Part shown: piece after piece, positions 1-8,762 of the stretch
Position numbering within the stretch: the first letter of the stretch is position 1
Layout: each line of letters opens with the position of its first letter
Assembly (NCBI RefSeq): GCF_003627095.1
Contig: NZ_CP032627.1
Location: 868,001-932,000 of the forward strand
Reading direction: 5' to 3'
Length of the DNA stretch: 64,000 nucleotides
Source of the DNA: Lactococcus allomyrinae
Lineage (GTDB): Bacteria; Bacillota; Bacilli; Lactobacillales; Streptococcaceae
Notes under the pieces: generated by a model
The model's database searches: none
What the model saw: the letters and a program-made list of their open reading frames with translations, nothing else
What the model was told of the DNA's origin: nothing
Program-made: the position numbers and the translations under genes

Positions 1-43
1 AGTATACTGACAGACTTTACTAATCCGAAACGAAATTTCCAGA

Positions 44-802
44 TTACATATACATTTTAAGCAAAGCAAGGAATGAATCGGCTTCAAGTGACGCACCACC
101 TACAAGCGCTCCGTCAATATTTTCTTTGCTCATTAATTCTTCGACTGTTTCTGGTTTTACAGAGCCACCATATTGAATACGAACGGCTTCTGAAACTTCT
201 TTACCATAAAGTTTTTCAACTGTCGAACGGACAACACCACAAGTTTCATCAGCGATCTCAGCTGTTGCAGTTTTACCTGTACCAATTGCCCAAATTGGTT
301 CATAAGCGATAACCATGTTAGCAACATCTTTACCGTCAATGCCAGCAAGACCAGCTTCGATTTGACCTGAAACCCATTCAGCTGTTTTGCCAGCTTCAAA
401 TGTTTCCAAAGTTTCACCACAGCAAAGAATTGGTGTCACGCCTGCAGCAATAAGAGCTTTAGCTTTTTTGTTGATATCTTCATCAGTTTCATGGAAATAT
501 TCACGACGTTCTGAGTGACCGATAATTGCATATTCAATCCCTTCAGCAGCGAGCATTGCAGGTGAAATTTCGCCTGTAAATGCACCCGAATTTTCAAAGT
601 AAACATTTTCAGCTGAAACTTTAAGTGGATTTTTTCCACGATGATGAACAAGTGGTACAAGGTACATTGCAGGGGCAGCCACAGCTACTTCTACTTTATC
701 TTCCGATGGTAATTTGCCATCAATATTAGCCATGAATGCAAAAACTTCTTTAAGGTTTTTGTTCATTTTCCAGTTACCAGCGATAATTGGTTTGCGTGAC
801 AT
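44..802 (-). CDS. tpiA: Triosephosphate isomerase
   Basis: TpiA interconverts dihydroxyacetone phosphate and glyceraldehyde 3-phosphate in cytosolic glycolysis. The 252-residue product has the usual family length. Visible active-site residues are Asn10 and Lys12 (AGNWKMNK), the electrophilic His96 (AIIGHSERR) and the catalytic Glu168 ([13 protein letters not shown]), followed by the phosphate-binding GGSV segment. I start at the ATG at 802, which gives [11 protein letters not shown] and has an AAGGAG site about 7 nt upstream. The longer upstream reading (MVNETEPQ...) has no family support. The gene is monocistronic in this window, and a 16-nt palindrome lies in its leader. Identification is secure. 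Confidence 0.98.
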   Translation of the reverse strand: MSRKPIIAGNWKMNKNLKEVFAFMANIDGKLPSEDKVEVAVAAPAMYLVPLVHHRGKNPLKVSAENVYFENSGAFTGEISPAMLAAEGIEYAIIGHSERREYFHETDEDINKKAKALIAAGVTPILCCGETLETFEAGKTAEWVSGQIEAGLAGIDGKDVANMVIAYEPIWAIGTGKTATAEIADETCGVVRSTVEKLYGKEVSEAVRIQYGGSVKPETVEELMSKENIDGALVGGASLEADSFLALLKMYM

Positions 803-853
803 TTTATTTCTCCTTTGAGGCTCTGTTTCGTTTACCACAGATACCTTAAATTT

Positions 854-869
854 TGAACTATATAGTTCA
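854..869. promoter_or_regulatory. 16-nt perfect palindrome in the tpiA leader
   Basis: TGAACTATATAGTTCA is a perfect 16-nt inverted repeat 52 nt upstream of the tpiA start, in an AT-rich leader. It could be an operator or part of the 5' UTR. No poly-U follows it, so it is not a terminator. I do not recognise the cognate regulator. Confidence 0.45.
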
Positions 870-992
870 TCTTTACATGATTAATTTTATCACAAAGTTA
901 AATTTTTTGCAGAAATCAACTCAGAATGAAATTTGTCTATTTTTCATAAAATACTCAGCAGCATTTTCAAATATGGTATCCTTTATTATCTC

Positions 993-3629
993 TTAACTCT
1001 TGATAAATTGTCGAGAAATCAACTTTTCAACTTCAACGAGCACAAACAAGATAAGGCCAGCTAAGAAAGCATAATTCAAATTATGCAATCCGATATTCAT
1101 CGTTCCTAGTGCATTACTAACTACTGGGACGTAAATAATCATCAGCTGTAAAACTGCCAATATTACCAAAGATATCCAAAGTACATGATTTTTCAACATA
1201 TCTTTATCAATAGAGAAGTTGTGAATGCTACGACAATTTATCATATAAAATACTTGACCAAAGACAATAGTCATCAACAGTGTCGTCTGAGCCACTGCAG
1301 TTGGAACACCTTCAGATATCACTATATTATTTACTAAGAAACCTAGGAAAGCCAATACAATTGATACATAAATCGTTCTAAAAATCGCATACCTATCTAA
1401 AATATTTTCATTTGGATTACGCGGTGAACGATGCATCACATCTTTTGCCTCATGTTCAAAACCTAAGGCAAAGGATAATGTAATTGTTGTTACCATGTTT
1501 AACCACAAAATCTGAACTGAAGTCAGTGGGAGAGGTCTATCAATCAATATTGACACTACAACTAACAGCCCCTGAGCAAAAGCGGTCGGTAGTGAAAAAT
1601 AAATCGTCTTTTTCAAATTATCATAGACACGACGCCCTTCACGAACAGCCTCTGCAATAGTTGCAAAATTATCATCTGCTAACACCATATCTGCGGCATC
1701 TTTTGTGACTTGTGTCCCCTTTTGTCCCATCGCAATCCCAATGTCAGCCTTTTTCAATGCTGGGGCATCATTGACACCATCGCCAGTCATTCCCACAATT
1801 TGTCCATTGGACTTAATAGCACTTACCAAGCGTAATTTATGTTCAGGAGTTGTTCGTGCAAAAACATCATGATTCATCACGATATTCGATAATTCTGTAT
1901 CAGACATCATCTCAATTTCTTGTCCAGTCACAGCTCTATCAGTATTTTTTAAACCAATTTCTTTGGCAATAGCGACAGCTGTATCCTTATGATCTCCTGT
2001 AATCATTTTCACAGATATACCTGCCTGATGACTTTCACGCACAGCTTCAATTGCTGCTGGTTTTGGTGGATCAATAATGCCATACATTCCAACCAAAATC
2101 ATATCATTAAACAACTCTTCATGGCTAATCGTTTCTTGATTTAAAGGAACTTCTTTAAATGCTGTTGCCAATATACGTTGTCCTTTTTTGGCTTGTTTTG
2201 AAATCATTGCTTCCCACAAATTAGAATCAATTTTCTCTACAGCATCATTTCCAAACTGGTAGTCCACCATATTAAGTAAAACATCTGGCGCACCTTTTAG
2301 GTAGATGAAGCGTTGATGATTTACTTCAACTAAAGTTGCCATATATTTATAACTTGAATCAAAAGGAATTTTATACAACACTTTCTCATCTTGAATAAAT
2401 TCCATATGATAAGCCCAATCCAATAGAGCGCCCTCTGTCGGATTCCCAATCACCTCTCTCTGACCATTGTGATAATCAATCTTTGTATCATTACAATAAA
2501 GCGCTGTTTCCACTAACCGTTTCAATTGCGCATCATGATTGAACACATTGATTTCGTCTTTCCATTGGTTCGTTTGACTTTTCTCAAATACTTGCTGCTT
2601 AGTTAAAATAGCAAGCACAGACATTTCATTTTTTGTAAGTGTTCCTGTTTTATCCGAACAGATTACACCCATACTTCCTAAGGTTTCAACGGCCGGCATT
2701 TTTTTAATAATTGCTTGTTTCGTAGCCATTCTTGTCACACCAACAGATAAAATAATTGATAATACTGCTGGCAATCCTTCTGGAACAGCAGAAACGGCTA
2801 AGACAATCATCCAAGATACCATTTCTTCAAATGAAAAATCACGATGAAATTGACTAAAAATAATTAAGCCAATCACCAATATCAGCAAAATAATGAAAAT
2901 TTGTTTATTCAAATGTTTCATTTTCTTGATTAATGGTGTTTCAGTCACACCCACCTCTTTCAAGTGAGTGCTGATTTTTCCTATCTCAGTATTATCTCCA
3001 ACTCCTACAACAACAGCTTTTCCGCTACCACTATTGACTAAGGAGCCCGAATATCCCATATTAATCCGATCTCCTAAATCGACCTCGTCTCCAATAGCAA
3101 TCATATTCTTTTGTACTGGTGTTGATTCACCTGTGAGCATCGCTTCATCCACCACCAAATTATAGGCTTCCAAGATTCGGACATCTGCTGGGATAATATC
3201 ACCTGAGTTAAGTAAAACGATATCTCCTTTTACTAACGTATCTGCTGGAACCACTTGTTTCTCGCCACCAATCAAGATTGTAGCATCAGCTCCCATCATA
3301 CTTTTTAAGCCATCCAATGAGTTATTTGCTTTAGCTTCTTGAATAAAGCCAATCAATGCATTGATAATAACAACTGCAAAAATAATACTCATATCAATGT
3401 AATCACCGCTGATTCCTTTTAGTATTCCCGCTACAATCAACACATATATGAGCAAATCATTGAAATGCTTGAAAAATTTCTTTATTGAACCCTCAACTTT
3501 CTCACCAGTTAGCAAATTGGGACCGTCTTCAGTTAAACGTTGTTCACGTTCCTCTTTTCTTAATCCCTGTTCTTCTATTACTTGCAAGTCATTTAAGACT
3601 TGTTCCTTGGGTAATTGATACCATTTCAT
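993..3629 (-). CDS. P-type cation (probably Ca2+) transporting ATPase, type II
   Basis: This 878-residue membrane pump contains the P-type ATPase signatures in order: an N-terminal cation-ATPase domain, the actuator-loop TGES, the PEGLPA motif in TM4 typical of SERCA/PMCA-like Ca2+ pumps, the phosphorylated Asp in SDKTGTLTKNEM, and the hinge GDGVNDAPALKKADIGIAMG. The C-terminal third has the expected transmembrane segments. From family knowledge it exports Ca2+ or a similar cation at the cost of ATP; the exact ion is inferred. The start is the ATG at 3629 (MKWYQLPKEQ), with AAGGAGG about 6 nt upstream. It stands alone with its own promoter and a leader carrying duplicated sequence. Confidence 0.93.
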   Translation of the reverse strand: MKWYQLPKEQVLNDLQVIEEQGLRKEEREQRLTEDGPNLLTGEKVEGSIKKFFKHFNDLLIYVLIVAGILKGISGDYIDMSIIFAVVIINALIGFIQEAKANNSLDGLKSMMGADATILIGGEKQVVPADTLVKGDIVLLNSGDIIPADVRILEAYNLVVDEAMLTGESTPVQKNMIAIGDEVDLGDRINMGYSGSLVNSGSGKAVVVGVGDNTEIGKISTHLKEVGVTETPLIKKMKHLNKQIFIILLILVIGLIIFSQFHRDFSFEEMVSWMIVLAVSAVPEGLPAVLSIILSVGVTRMATKQAIIKKMPAVETLGSMGVICSDKTGTLTKNEMSVLAILTKQQVFEKSQTNQWKDEINVFNHDAQLKRLVETALYCNDTKIDYHNGQREVIGNPTEGALLDWAYHMEFIQDEKVLYKIPFDSSYKYMATLVEVNHQRFIYLKGAPDVLLNMVDYQFGNDAVEKIDSNLWEAMISKQAKKGQRILATAFKEVPLNQETISHEELFNDMILVGMYGIIDPPKPAAIEAVRESHQAGISVKMITGDHKDTAVAIAKEIGLKNTDRAVTGQEIEMMSDTELSNIVMNHDVFARTTPEHKLRLVSAIKSNGQIVGMTGDGVNDAPALKKADIGIAMGQKGTQVTKDAADMVLADDNFATIAEAVREGRRVYDNLKKTIYFSLPTAFAQGLLVVVSILIDRPLPLTSVQILWLNMVTTITLSFALGFEHEAKDVMHRSPRNPNENILDRYAIFRTIYVSIVLAFLGFLVNNIVISEGVPTAVAQTTLLMTIVFGQVFYMINCRSIHNFSIDKDMLKNHVLWISLVILAVLQLMIIYVPVVSNALGTMNIGLHNLNYAFLAGLILFVLVEVEKLISRQFIKS

Positions 3630-3644
3630 TGGTGTCCTCCTTAT

Positions 3645-3743
3645 GAACATATCGTCAGGTTTCCTATTATATCGTTGTTTTTAGTCCTCCATTACCTAGT
3701 TTAAACGAACATATTGTCCGCTTTTTATTACATCGTTTGATTT
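3645..3743. repeat. Two imperfect direct repeats in the ATPase leader
   Basis: GAACATAT-C/T-GTC, a short spacer and ATTA-T/C-ATCGTTTG occur twice, at about 3645-3681 and 3707-3743. Both copies lie between the predicted promoter and the start codon. The minus strand of each copy carries a CGAT(A/G)TAATA word. They look like tandem operator copies or a duplicated leader segment. Confidence 0.5.
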
Positions 3744-3744
3744 A

Positions 3745-3773
3745 ATTATATACAACACCTCTGTTTTTTACAA
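3745..3773 (-). promoter_or_regulatory. Promoter of the P-type ATPase gene
   Basis: On the minus strand a TTGTAA -35 box (3768-3773) is separated by exactly 17 nt from a consensus TATAAT -10 box (3745-3750). Transcription would start about 110 nt upstream of the ATPase start codon, leaving both leader repeats in the mRNA. Confidence 0.7.
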
Positions 3774-3881
3774 ATCTTTCTTTTTAGAAAATGTAAAATT
3801 TCTAATTTGTCTGATTTCAATTAGAAAAACACAGATTAATATTTATAAGTATAAGAACATAATTTATATCCTATCTTTAAT

Positions 3882-3923
3882 ATCATAAATAAAAAGCCCA
3901 TCACTGAGCTTTTTATTTATGAT
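3882..3923 (-). terminator. Intrinsic terminator after metF
   Basis: A 16-nt perfect stem (ATCATAAATAAAAAGC with its complement) and a 10-nt loop lie just downstream of the metF stop. The stem contains A/T tracts on both sides, so it could terminate in either direction. It ends the metE-metF transcript. Confidence 0.8.
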
Positions 3924-3940
3924 ATATTTTAAGATAATTG

Positions 3941-4792
3941 TTAATAGAATAACGATGAAGTTGCATGATGAATAGACTTTGCGGTTTCAGCATTATTCAT
4001 TGTATATAAATGAATGCCATCTACATCTTCTGTTGTTAAATCTATGATTTGGTCAATTGCAAAAGCAATTCCTGCATCTTTCAAAGCAATAGGGTTATGC
4101 TCATACTTTTCTAAAATTCTAACGAATTTCTTTGGTAATGGGGTATTGCAAGTTTTTAAAAGTCTAATCGCTTGATTTCGATTGACAATGGGCATAATTC
4201 CTGCAAGAATAGGAACCTCTATTCCCGCAATAGCACATCTTTCTTGAAAATCGTAGAAAGTATTATTATCAAAAAACAGTTGCGTGATTAATTTATCACA
4301 CCCTGAGTCAACCTTTTCTTTTAGATAATGAAAGTCTGTTATACGATTCAAAGATTCAGGGTGAATATCTGGATAACACGCTCCTGATATTTCAAAAGTT
4401 TCATCATACGCTTTGATAAAACGAACTAAGTCACTTGCAAAATGAAAATCATTTTTAGCCGGTAAAGTTGTAATATCTCCTCTAAGCGCTAATATTTGGT
4501 AGATACCCTTAGCTTTTAACTGCTCCAAAATCTCTTTCACTTGGTTTTTATCTAAATAGGCAGCAGATAAGTGAGCCACCGCAGGAATATTTAAAGTATT
4601 ATTAACATAATCTGCTACTCTAATCGTAGTACGACCTATATCTGTACGATTATTATTACTACACGTTACACTTATAAAGTCTGGTGACAGTTCTTTTAAA
4701 TCATCAAGTGTCTTAAACAATTTTGATGTGCCTACTTCAGTATTTGGTGGAAATACCTCAAACGAAAGCATTTTCTTTGGTTTGTTCACCAT
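3941..4792 (-). CDS. metF: 5,10-methylenetetrahydrofolate reductase
   Basis: MetF reduces 5,10-methylene-THF to 5-methyl-THF, the methyl donor for MetE. The ~283-residue product has the family N-terminus LSFEVFPPN with the catalytic Glu, the SVTCSNNN segment, the LALRGD folate/FAD region and the GACYPDIHPE segment typical of MTHFR. The gene overlaps the 3' end of metE (metE stop at 4758), so the two are translationally coupled in a methionine operon. The start is ambiguous: ATG 4792 (MVNKPKK) is chosen, while GTG 4807 or ATG 4771 are possible because no clear ribosome site separates them. Function is secure; only the first few residues are uncertain. Confidence 0.93.
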   Translation of the reverse strand: MVNKPKKMLSFEVFPPNTEVGTSKLFKTLDDLKELSPDFISVTCSNNNRTDIGRTTIRVADYVNNTLNIPAVAHLSAAYLDKNQVKEILEQLKAKGIYQILALRGDITTLPAKNDFHFASDLVRFIKAYDETFEISGACYPDIHPESLNRITDFHYLKEKVDSGCDKLITQLFFDNNTFYDFQERCAIAGIEVPILAGIMPIVNRNQAIRLLKTCNTPLPKKFVRILEKYEHNPIALKDAGIAFAIDQIIDLTTEDVDGIHLYTMNNAETAKSIHHATSSLFY

Positions 4793-7055
4793 ACTCGTTA
4801 ACCCCACTTCTAATTAAATTCGTCGCTTCAACTAAATGTTCAAGACTTAAAATGGTCTCTTTATTTCCACGCGTTTTTAATCCACAATCTGGATTAATCC
4901 AGACTTGTTCTAATGGAAGTTTGTCTAAAATTCGCGAAATTTGTGTTTTGATTTCATTGGTACTAGGAACTCTTGGAGAATGAATATCATAAACCCCTGG
5001 TCCTACAAGCGTTTGGAAATGGTGGGTCTTTAGTGCATCAATAATAGATAATTCGCTGCGACTTGCTTCAAAAGAAATAACATCGGCATCCATTGCATCA
5101 ATAGATGAAATAATATCTTCAAACTCTGAGTAACACATATGAGTATGAATCTGTGTTTCTGGTCTTACTTTTGAATGAACAAGTCTAAACGCTGGAATAG
5201 CCCAATCTAAGTATTCACTATACCAATCACTTTTTCGTAAAGGTAGTTTCTCTCTCAAAGCCGCTTCATCAATTTGAATGATTTTAATTCCCGCTTTTTC
5301 TAAATCTAAGACCTCTGCCTGAACAGCCAAAGCCAATTGCAAGGTACTTTCCCGTAAGCTTATATCTTCTCTTGGAAAGCTCCAATTTAAGATGGTGACA
5401 GGTCCTGTAAGCATTCCTTTGACAGGTTTAGCTGTCTGGTCTTGAGCAAAAGTTGACCAACGAACTGTCATCGAATGAGGTCTAGTAATATCTCCCCAGA
5501 CAATAGGTGGTTTAACGCAACGCGTACCATAAGATTGTACCCAAGCTTTTTGAGTAAACACATATCCGTCGAGTTGTTCGCCAAAATACTCCACCATGTC
5601 ATTTCTTTCAAATTCACCATGAACCAAAACATTTAAACCTATTTTTTCTTGAAGCTCAATGCATTCACGGATTTTTTCTTCTAGAAATGTATCATAGGCT
5701 TCACTGCTCAATTCACCCTTTTTATGATTCAGACGCGCTCGCCGGACTTCTACGGTTTGAGGAAATGAACCAATTGTTGTTGTAGGTAAAAGTGGTAAAT
5801 GTAATGCTTCATTTTGAAGGTTGCGACGTTTTTCCAGACTGGGTTGACGAACAAAATCTTTCTCAGCTAAATGGTCAATCGCTTGTTTCAATTGCAAATT
5901 TTCTTGTATTCGTTTTTCATTAAATAATACTTCATTTTGATGGAGTAATTGTTCATTTTCAGTGAAATAGATGTCAGCAAGCTGGCTAATTTCTTCTAAT
6001 TTTTCATTTGCGAATGCAAAATGTTTTAAAATATCCTTGTCTAGCTTAGTCTCATTTTTGGTCGTTACCGGTACGTGTTGTAGAGAGCAACTTGTATTGA
6101 CAATGATTTGTGCTTCTGTTTTTATAGCATTTAAAACTTCAAGTGATTGTTGATAATTATTGCGCCAAATATTTTTTCCATTAACGATTCCTGCAAATAA
6201 TAATTTATTCTTAGGAAAACCATATTTCTGAATAAGTGCTACGGTTTCTCTTCCTTCAACAAAATCGAGTCCGATGCCATCAAAATCAAGTTTACATACA
6301 CTAGTATAACTATCACGGATGTCTCCAAAATAGGTTTGTAGCTGCACTTTAACTTTATTTTTGTGCTTTAACAGTTCTTGATAGATTTTTTCAAATAATA
6401 CAATTTTTTCTTTGCTTTGATCCAAAACAAGAGCAGGTTCTTCAATTTGTAACCACTTTACATTTTCTTGATTAAGAGAGACTAGGAGTTGATGATAGGC
6501 ATTGATGACTTCCGATAAAACAGTTTCTACTGTGGTATCCTCTAGATACTCAGCTAAAGTTAAAAAAGTATAAGGTCCGATAATCGTTGGTTTAGTTTCA
6601 ATGCCACTCTCTTTTGCTTCTCTATATTCGTCAATAAGTTTAGAGAAGTTCGCTTTGATTGTTGTTTTACTATTTATTTCTGGAACTAAATAGTGATAGT
6701 TTGTGTTGAACCATTTTTTCATTGGTCTAGCCGTTACATCGTGTGCTTCATCTTGAAAACCACGCGCAAGGGCAAATAAGGTATCAAGCTTGTTTAAATT
6801 TAATTCTTCGTAACGCTCAGGAATAGCATTGAGGGCAATAGATAAATCCAACGTTTGGTCGTAAAATGAAAAATCGTTAGAAATCGGGAACTCAATCCCG
6901 ACATTTTTTTGCTGTTGCCAGTTTGTTAAACGAATAACTTTGGCGACTTGTTGTAGCTCTTTTTCTGATATTTCTTTACGAAAATATTTTTCAAGGGCAA
7001 ATTTTAATTCACGATTTTCACCGATACGTGGGAAAGCAATAATTGATTTTTTCAT
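4758..7055 (-). CDS. metE: Cobalamin-independent methionine synthase
   Basis: MetE transfers the methyl group from 5-methyltetrahydropteroyl-triglutamate to homocysteine. The 765-residue length fits the family. The N-terminal folate domain begins KSIIAFPRIGENRELK. The C-terminal catalytic half carries zinc ligands His and Cys in IHTHMCYSEF, Glu in VISFEASRSE and Cys in NPDCGLKTR. The start is the ATG at 7055, with GGAG 9 nt upstream; the upstream MERLT reading lacks support. metE leads a two-gene operon with metF, and a MET-box lies 82 nt upstream of its start. Together they make methionine by the B12-independent route. Confidence 0.97.
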   Translation of the reverse strand: MKKSIIAFPRIGENRELKFALEKYFRKEISEKELQQVAKVIRLTNWQQQKNVGIEFPISNDFSFYDQTLDLSIALNAIPERYEELNLNKLDTLFALARGFQDEAHDVTARPMKKWFNTNYHYLVPEINSKTTIKANFSKLIDEYREAKESGIETKPTIIGPYTFLTLAEYLEDTTVETVLSEVINAYHQLLVSLNQENVKWLQIEEPALVLDQSKEKIVLFEKIYQELLKHKNKVKVQLQTYFGDIRDSYTSVCKLDFDGIGLDFVEGRETVALIQKYGFPKNKLLFAGIVNGKNIWRNNYQQSLEVLNAIKTEAQIIVNTSCSLQHVPVTTKNETKLDKDILKHFAFANEKLEEISQLADIYFTENEQLLHQNEVLFNEKRIQENLQLKQAIDHLAEKDFVRQPSLEKRRNLQNEALHLPLLPTTTIGSFPQTVEVRRARLNHKKGELSSEAYDTFLEEKIRECIELQEKIGLNVLVHGEFERNDMVEYFGEQLDGYVFTQKAWVQSYGTRCVKPPIVWGDITRPHSMTVRWSTFAQDQTAKPVKGMLTGPVTILNWSFPREDISLRESTLQLALAVQAEVLDLEKAGIKIIQIDEAALREKLPLRKSDWYSEYLDWAIPAFRLVHSKVRPETQIHTHMCYSEFEDIISSIDAMDADVISFEASRSELSIIDALKTHHFQTLVGPGVYDIHSPRVPSTNEIKTQISRILDKLPLEQVWINPDCGLKTRGNKETILSLEHLVEATNLIRSGVNEYGEQTKENAFV

Positions 7056-7136
7056 AGTTAAACGCTCCAAAATTCTAATGAGTCTATCTTATCAAATTCG
7101 CTAGGTCATTAATAATACTTTTATAATATGCTTTTA

Positions 7137-7153
7137 TATAGTTAAAAACTATA
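7137..7153 (-). promoter_or_regulatory. MET-box upstream of metE
   Basis: TATAGTTAAAAACTATA (plus strand) is a perfect 7+3+7 palindrome. It matches the streptococcal/lactococcal MET-box consensus TATAGTTTnAAACTATA known for LysR-type methionine regulators. It lies just upstream of an AT-rich region with a TATTAT-like -10 (about 7130-7120), so it is well placed to control metEF. Confidence 0.8.
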
Positions 7154-7189
7154 TGATCTACTACCTATTCTTAAATATTTGATAAATAA

Positions 7190-7225
7190 AAAAATAACAC
7201 TCCCAGAGTCCGGGGTGTTATTTTT
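7190..7225 (-). terminator. Terminator of the dlt operon
   Basis: Arms AAAAATAACACTCC (7190-7203) and GGGGTGTTATTTTT (7212-7225) form a 14-nt stem with one G-U pair, immediately after the dltD stop at 7230. On the minus strand it is followed by a run of T. Confidence 0.85.
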
Positions 7226-7229
7226 ATGA

Positions 7230-8501
7230 TTAGTTTTCTTCATTCATTGCCCAATCTTGAGATAAAAATCGTGAGTTATCAAGATGATAGTCTACTTTGC
7301 TCGGTTGTTTCATAAATTTCTTTATGGATTGGTCTACAGCTAACCAACCTCTATAGCCAAAGTGAATCGTATCGCCAACAGCATATGGTGTATTATACAT
7401 TCCCGTGAAATCCGCCACTTGATTAAAACCTTGAGTATTCAATTGCTGACGAATTTTGATACTGAAGTCTTGTAGTGCTTTCTCAGATAGTCCTGAGTAG
7501 CGATACCAATTACCATTCACGGGTTGGATAACAAAGAGAACATCATCGTGATTTGCTGCGAATGTATTTAACAATTGTTGGAAATCTGTATACTCTGGAC
7601 TTCGTAAATAGTTTACCCTTCCCATCCGATTTTTACGACTTTTATAAATTGCTTTCATCTTGTTTTTCCATATCGTATTGTTAATACAGAATGGATTATT
7701 ATCAGCAGCTTTTCTTCCTTTTAGATATGCTAATCGGTCTAATTTTTCAATGTTCCATATCTGAGGAAGATGATGTGACAAATTATGTATTTTTGGAGAT
7801 AGGCCAATATGATTTGCTGTAATCTGTGATATTCCTGAAAATAGTAAATCTTCTTTACGCCAAAATTGTAGTGACATTGAAACTAATAGATGTTGCCAAT
7901 TGGTCATGACTTTACCGGCGGCTAGCCGTTCAACTGCTGAATGAATCGTTTTTTCAGCTTCAAGTGATCTGAAGTTCAATAGACGTTGTGCCATTTTTTG
8001 AGTTGATATAGATTTTGAATTTGCGTTTTTTATCCAAGAATAGATTTCACCCTTGGAGATAAAGTTTTCAAATTCTGACTCTGTAATTCCCCGCTTGGAG
8101 AACCACTGTGGGCTTATAATGAAGACTATTTTCCGATTTTTTAATTGTTCAGCTACTGAATTCACATAGAAAAAATGTGTCAGCGTTGTTGTCCCTGGTT
8201 GCCCCGCTAGATATGGAGTAAAGCCCGCTGGATATTTCGAAAAATAAGCACTGGGGTGAAAAGGGTCAATGTGTCCTAGCTCTGATGACCCTAGAAGAGG
8301 TAAAAAATTGGAATTTGAAAATGCCTGTTTTTTTACTGAGTATCCTGTGAAACTTGGCGTATTGTAGGGAGCTTGGGCAAATTTTGTAAGTTGTTTTTGT
8401 GAGTATCTTGTTCCAACATTGATAGGAACAAATATCAAAATACCTGTCAAAACGAGTGCTGCGAAAAGAGGGCCCAAAGCTTTAAAGATTTTAGTTTTCA
8501 T
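7230..8501 (-). CDS. dltD: D-alanyl transfer protein DltD
   Basis: DltD works at the outer membrane face in the last step of D-alanine transfer to teichoic acids. The 423-residue protein has one N-terminal membrane anchor (about residues 9-27). Its SGNH-like catalytic residues are visible as the Ser in LLGSSELGHIDP and the Asp/His pair in VGDTIHFGYRGW. The start overlaps the 3' end of dltC by 11 nt, which indicates translational coupling. It is the last gene of dltXABCD and is followed by a strong terminator. Identification is secure from motif, length and position. Confidence 0.95.
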   Translation of the reverse strand: MKTKIFKALGPLFAALVLTGILIFVPINVGTRYSQKQLTKFAQAPYNTPSFTGYSVKKQAFSNSNFLPLLGSSELGHIDPFHPSAYFSKYPAGFTPYLAGQPGTTTLTHFFYVNSVAEQLKNRKIVFIISPQWFSKRGITESEFENFISKGEIYSWIKNANSKSISTQKMAQRLLNFRSLEAEKTIHSAVERLAAGKVMTNWQHLLVSMSLQFWRKEDLLFSGISQITANHIGLSPKIHNLSHHLPQIWNIEKLDRLAYLKGRKAADNNPFCINNTIWKNKMKAIYKSRKNRMGRVNYLRSPEYTDFQQLLNTFAANHDDVLFVIQPVNGNWYRYSGLSEKALQDFSIKIRQQLNTQGFNQVADFTGMYNTPYAVGDTIHFGYRGWLAVDQSIKKFMKQPSKVDYHLDNSRFLSQDWAMNEEN

Positions 8502-8730
8502 TGACTTTTTCCTGAACGCGTTTAATAATTTTATTCGCTGTATTCCAGTCTTCTCGATCCATTTCAGATGGTGGTAAGCTGATATTGAAATTTCCCTCTA
8601 ACTCGACAATGAGCATGATTGCTTTCATTGAATCAAGAATTCCCTCTTCAAATAGGTCCATATCTAAATCTTCTCTAAATTCATCTGTAGCTGCAATTGT
8701 TTCAATAATGTCAAAAATTTGTTCTTTCAT
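8491..8730 (-). CDS. dltC: D-alanine carrier protein DltC
   Basis: This 79-residue acyl-carrier-like protein carries D-alanine on a phosphopantetheine arm. The attachment Ser sits in the motif FEEGILDSMKAIML, matching the DS of the family. It receives D-alanine from DltA and presents it to DltB. It lies 32 nt after dltB, has an AAGGAGAGAAAGC ribosome site, and overlaps dltD. Length and motif match the family. Confidence 0.95.
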   Translation of the reverse strand: MKEQIFDIIETIAATDEFREDLDMDLFEEGILDSMKAIMLIVELEGNFNISLPPSEMDREDWNTANKIIKRVQEKVNEN

Positions 8731-8762
8731 TTGCTTTCTCTCCTTGTATCTTTTATTTAGAA

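Noticed and set aside
1-43. A terminator after tpiA at the window edge
   Set aside because: Only single CTGACAG words are seen; the window ends before any clear hairpin.
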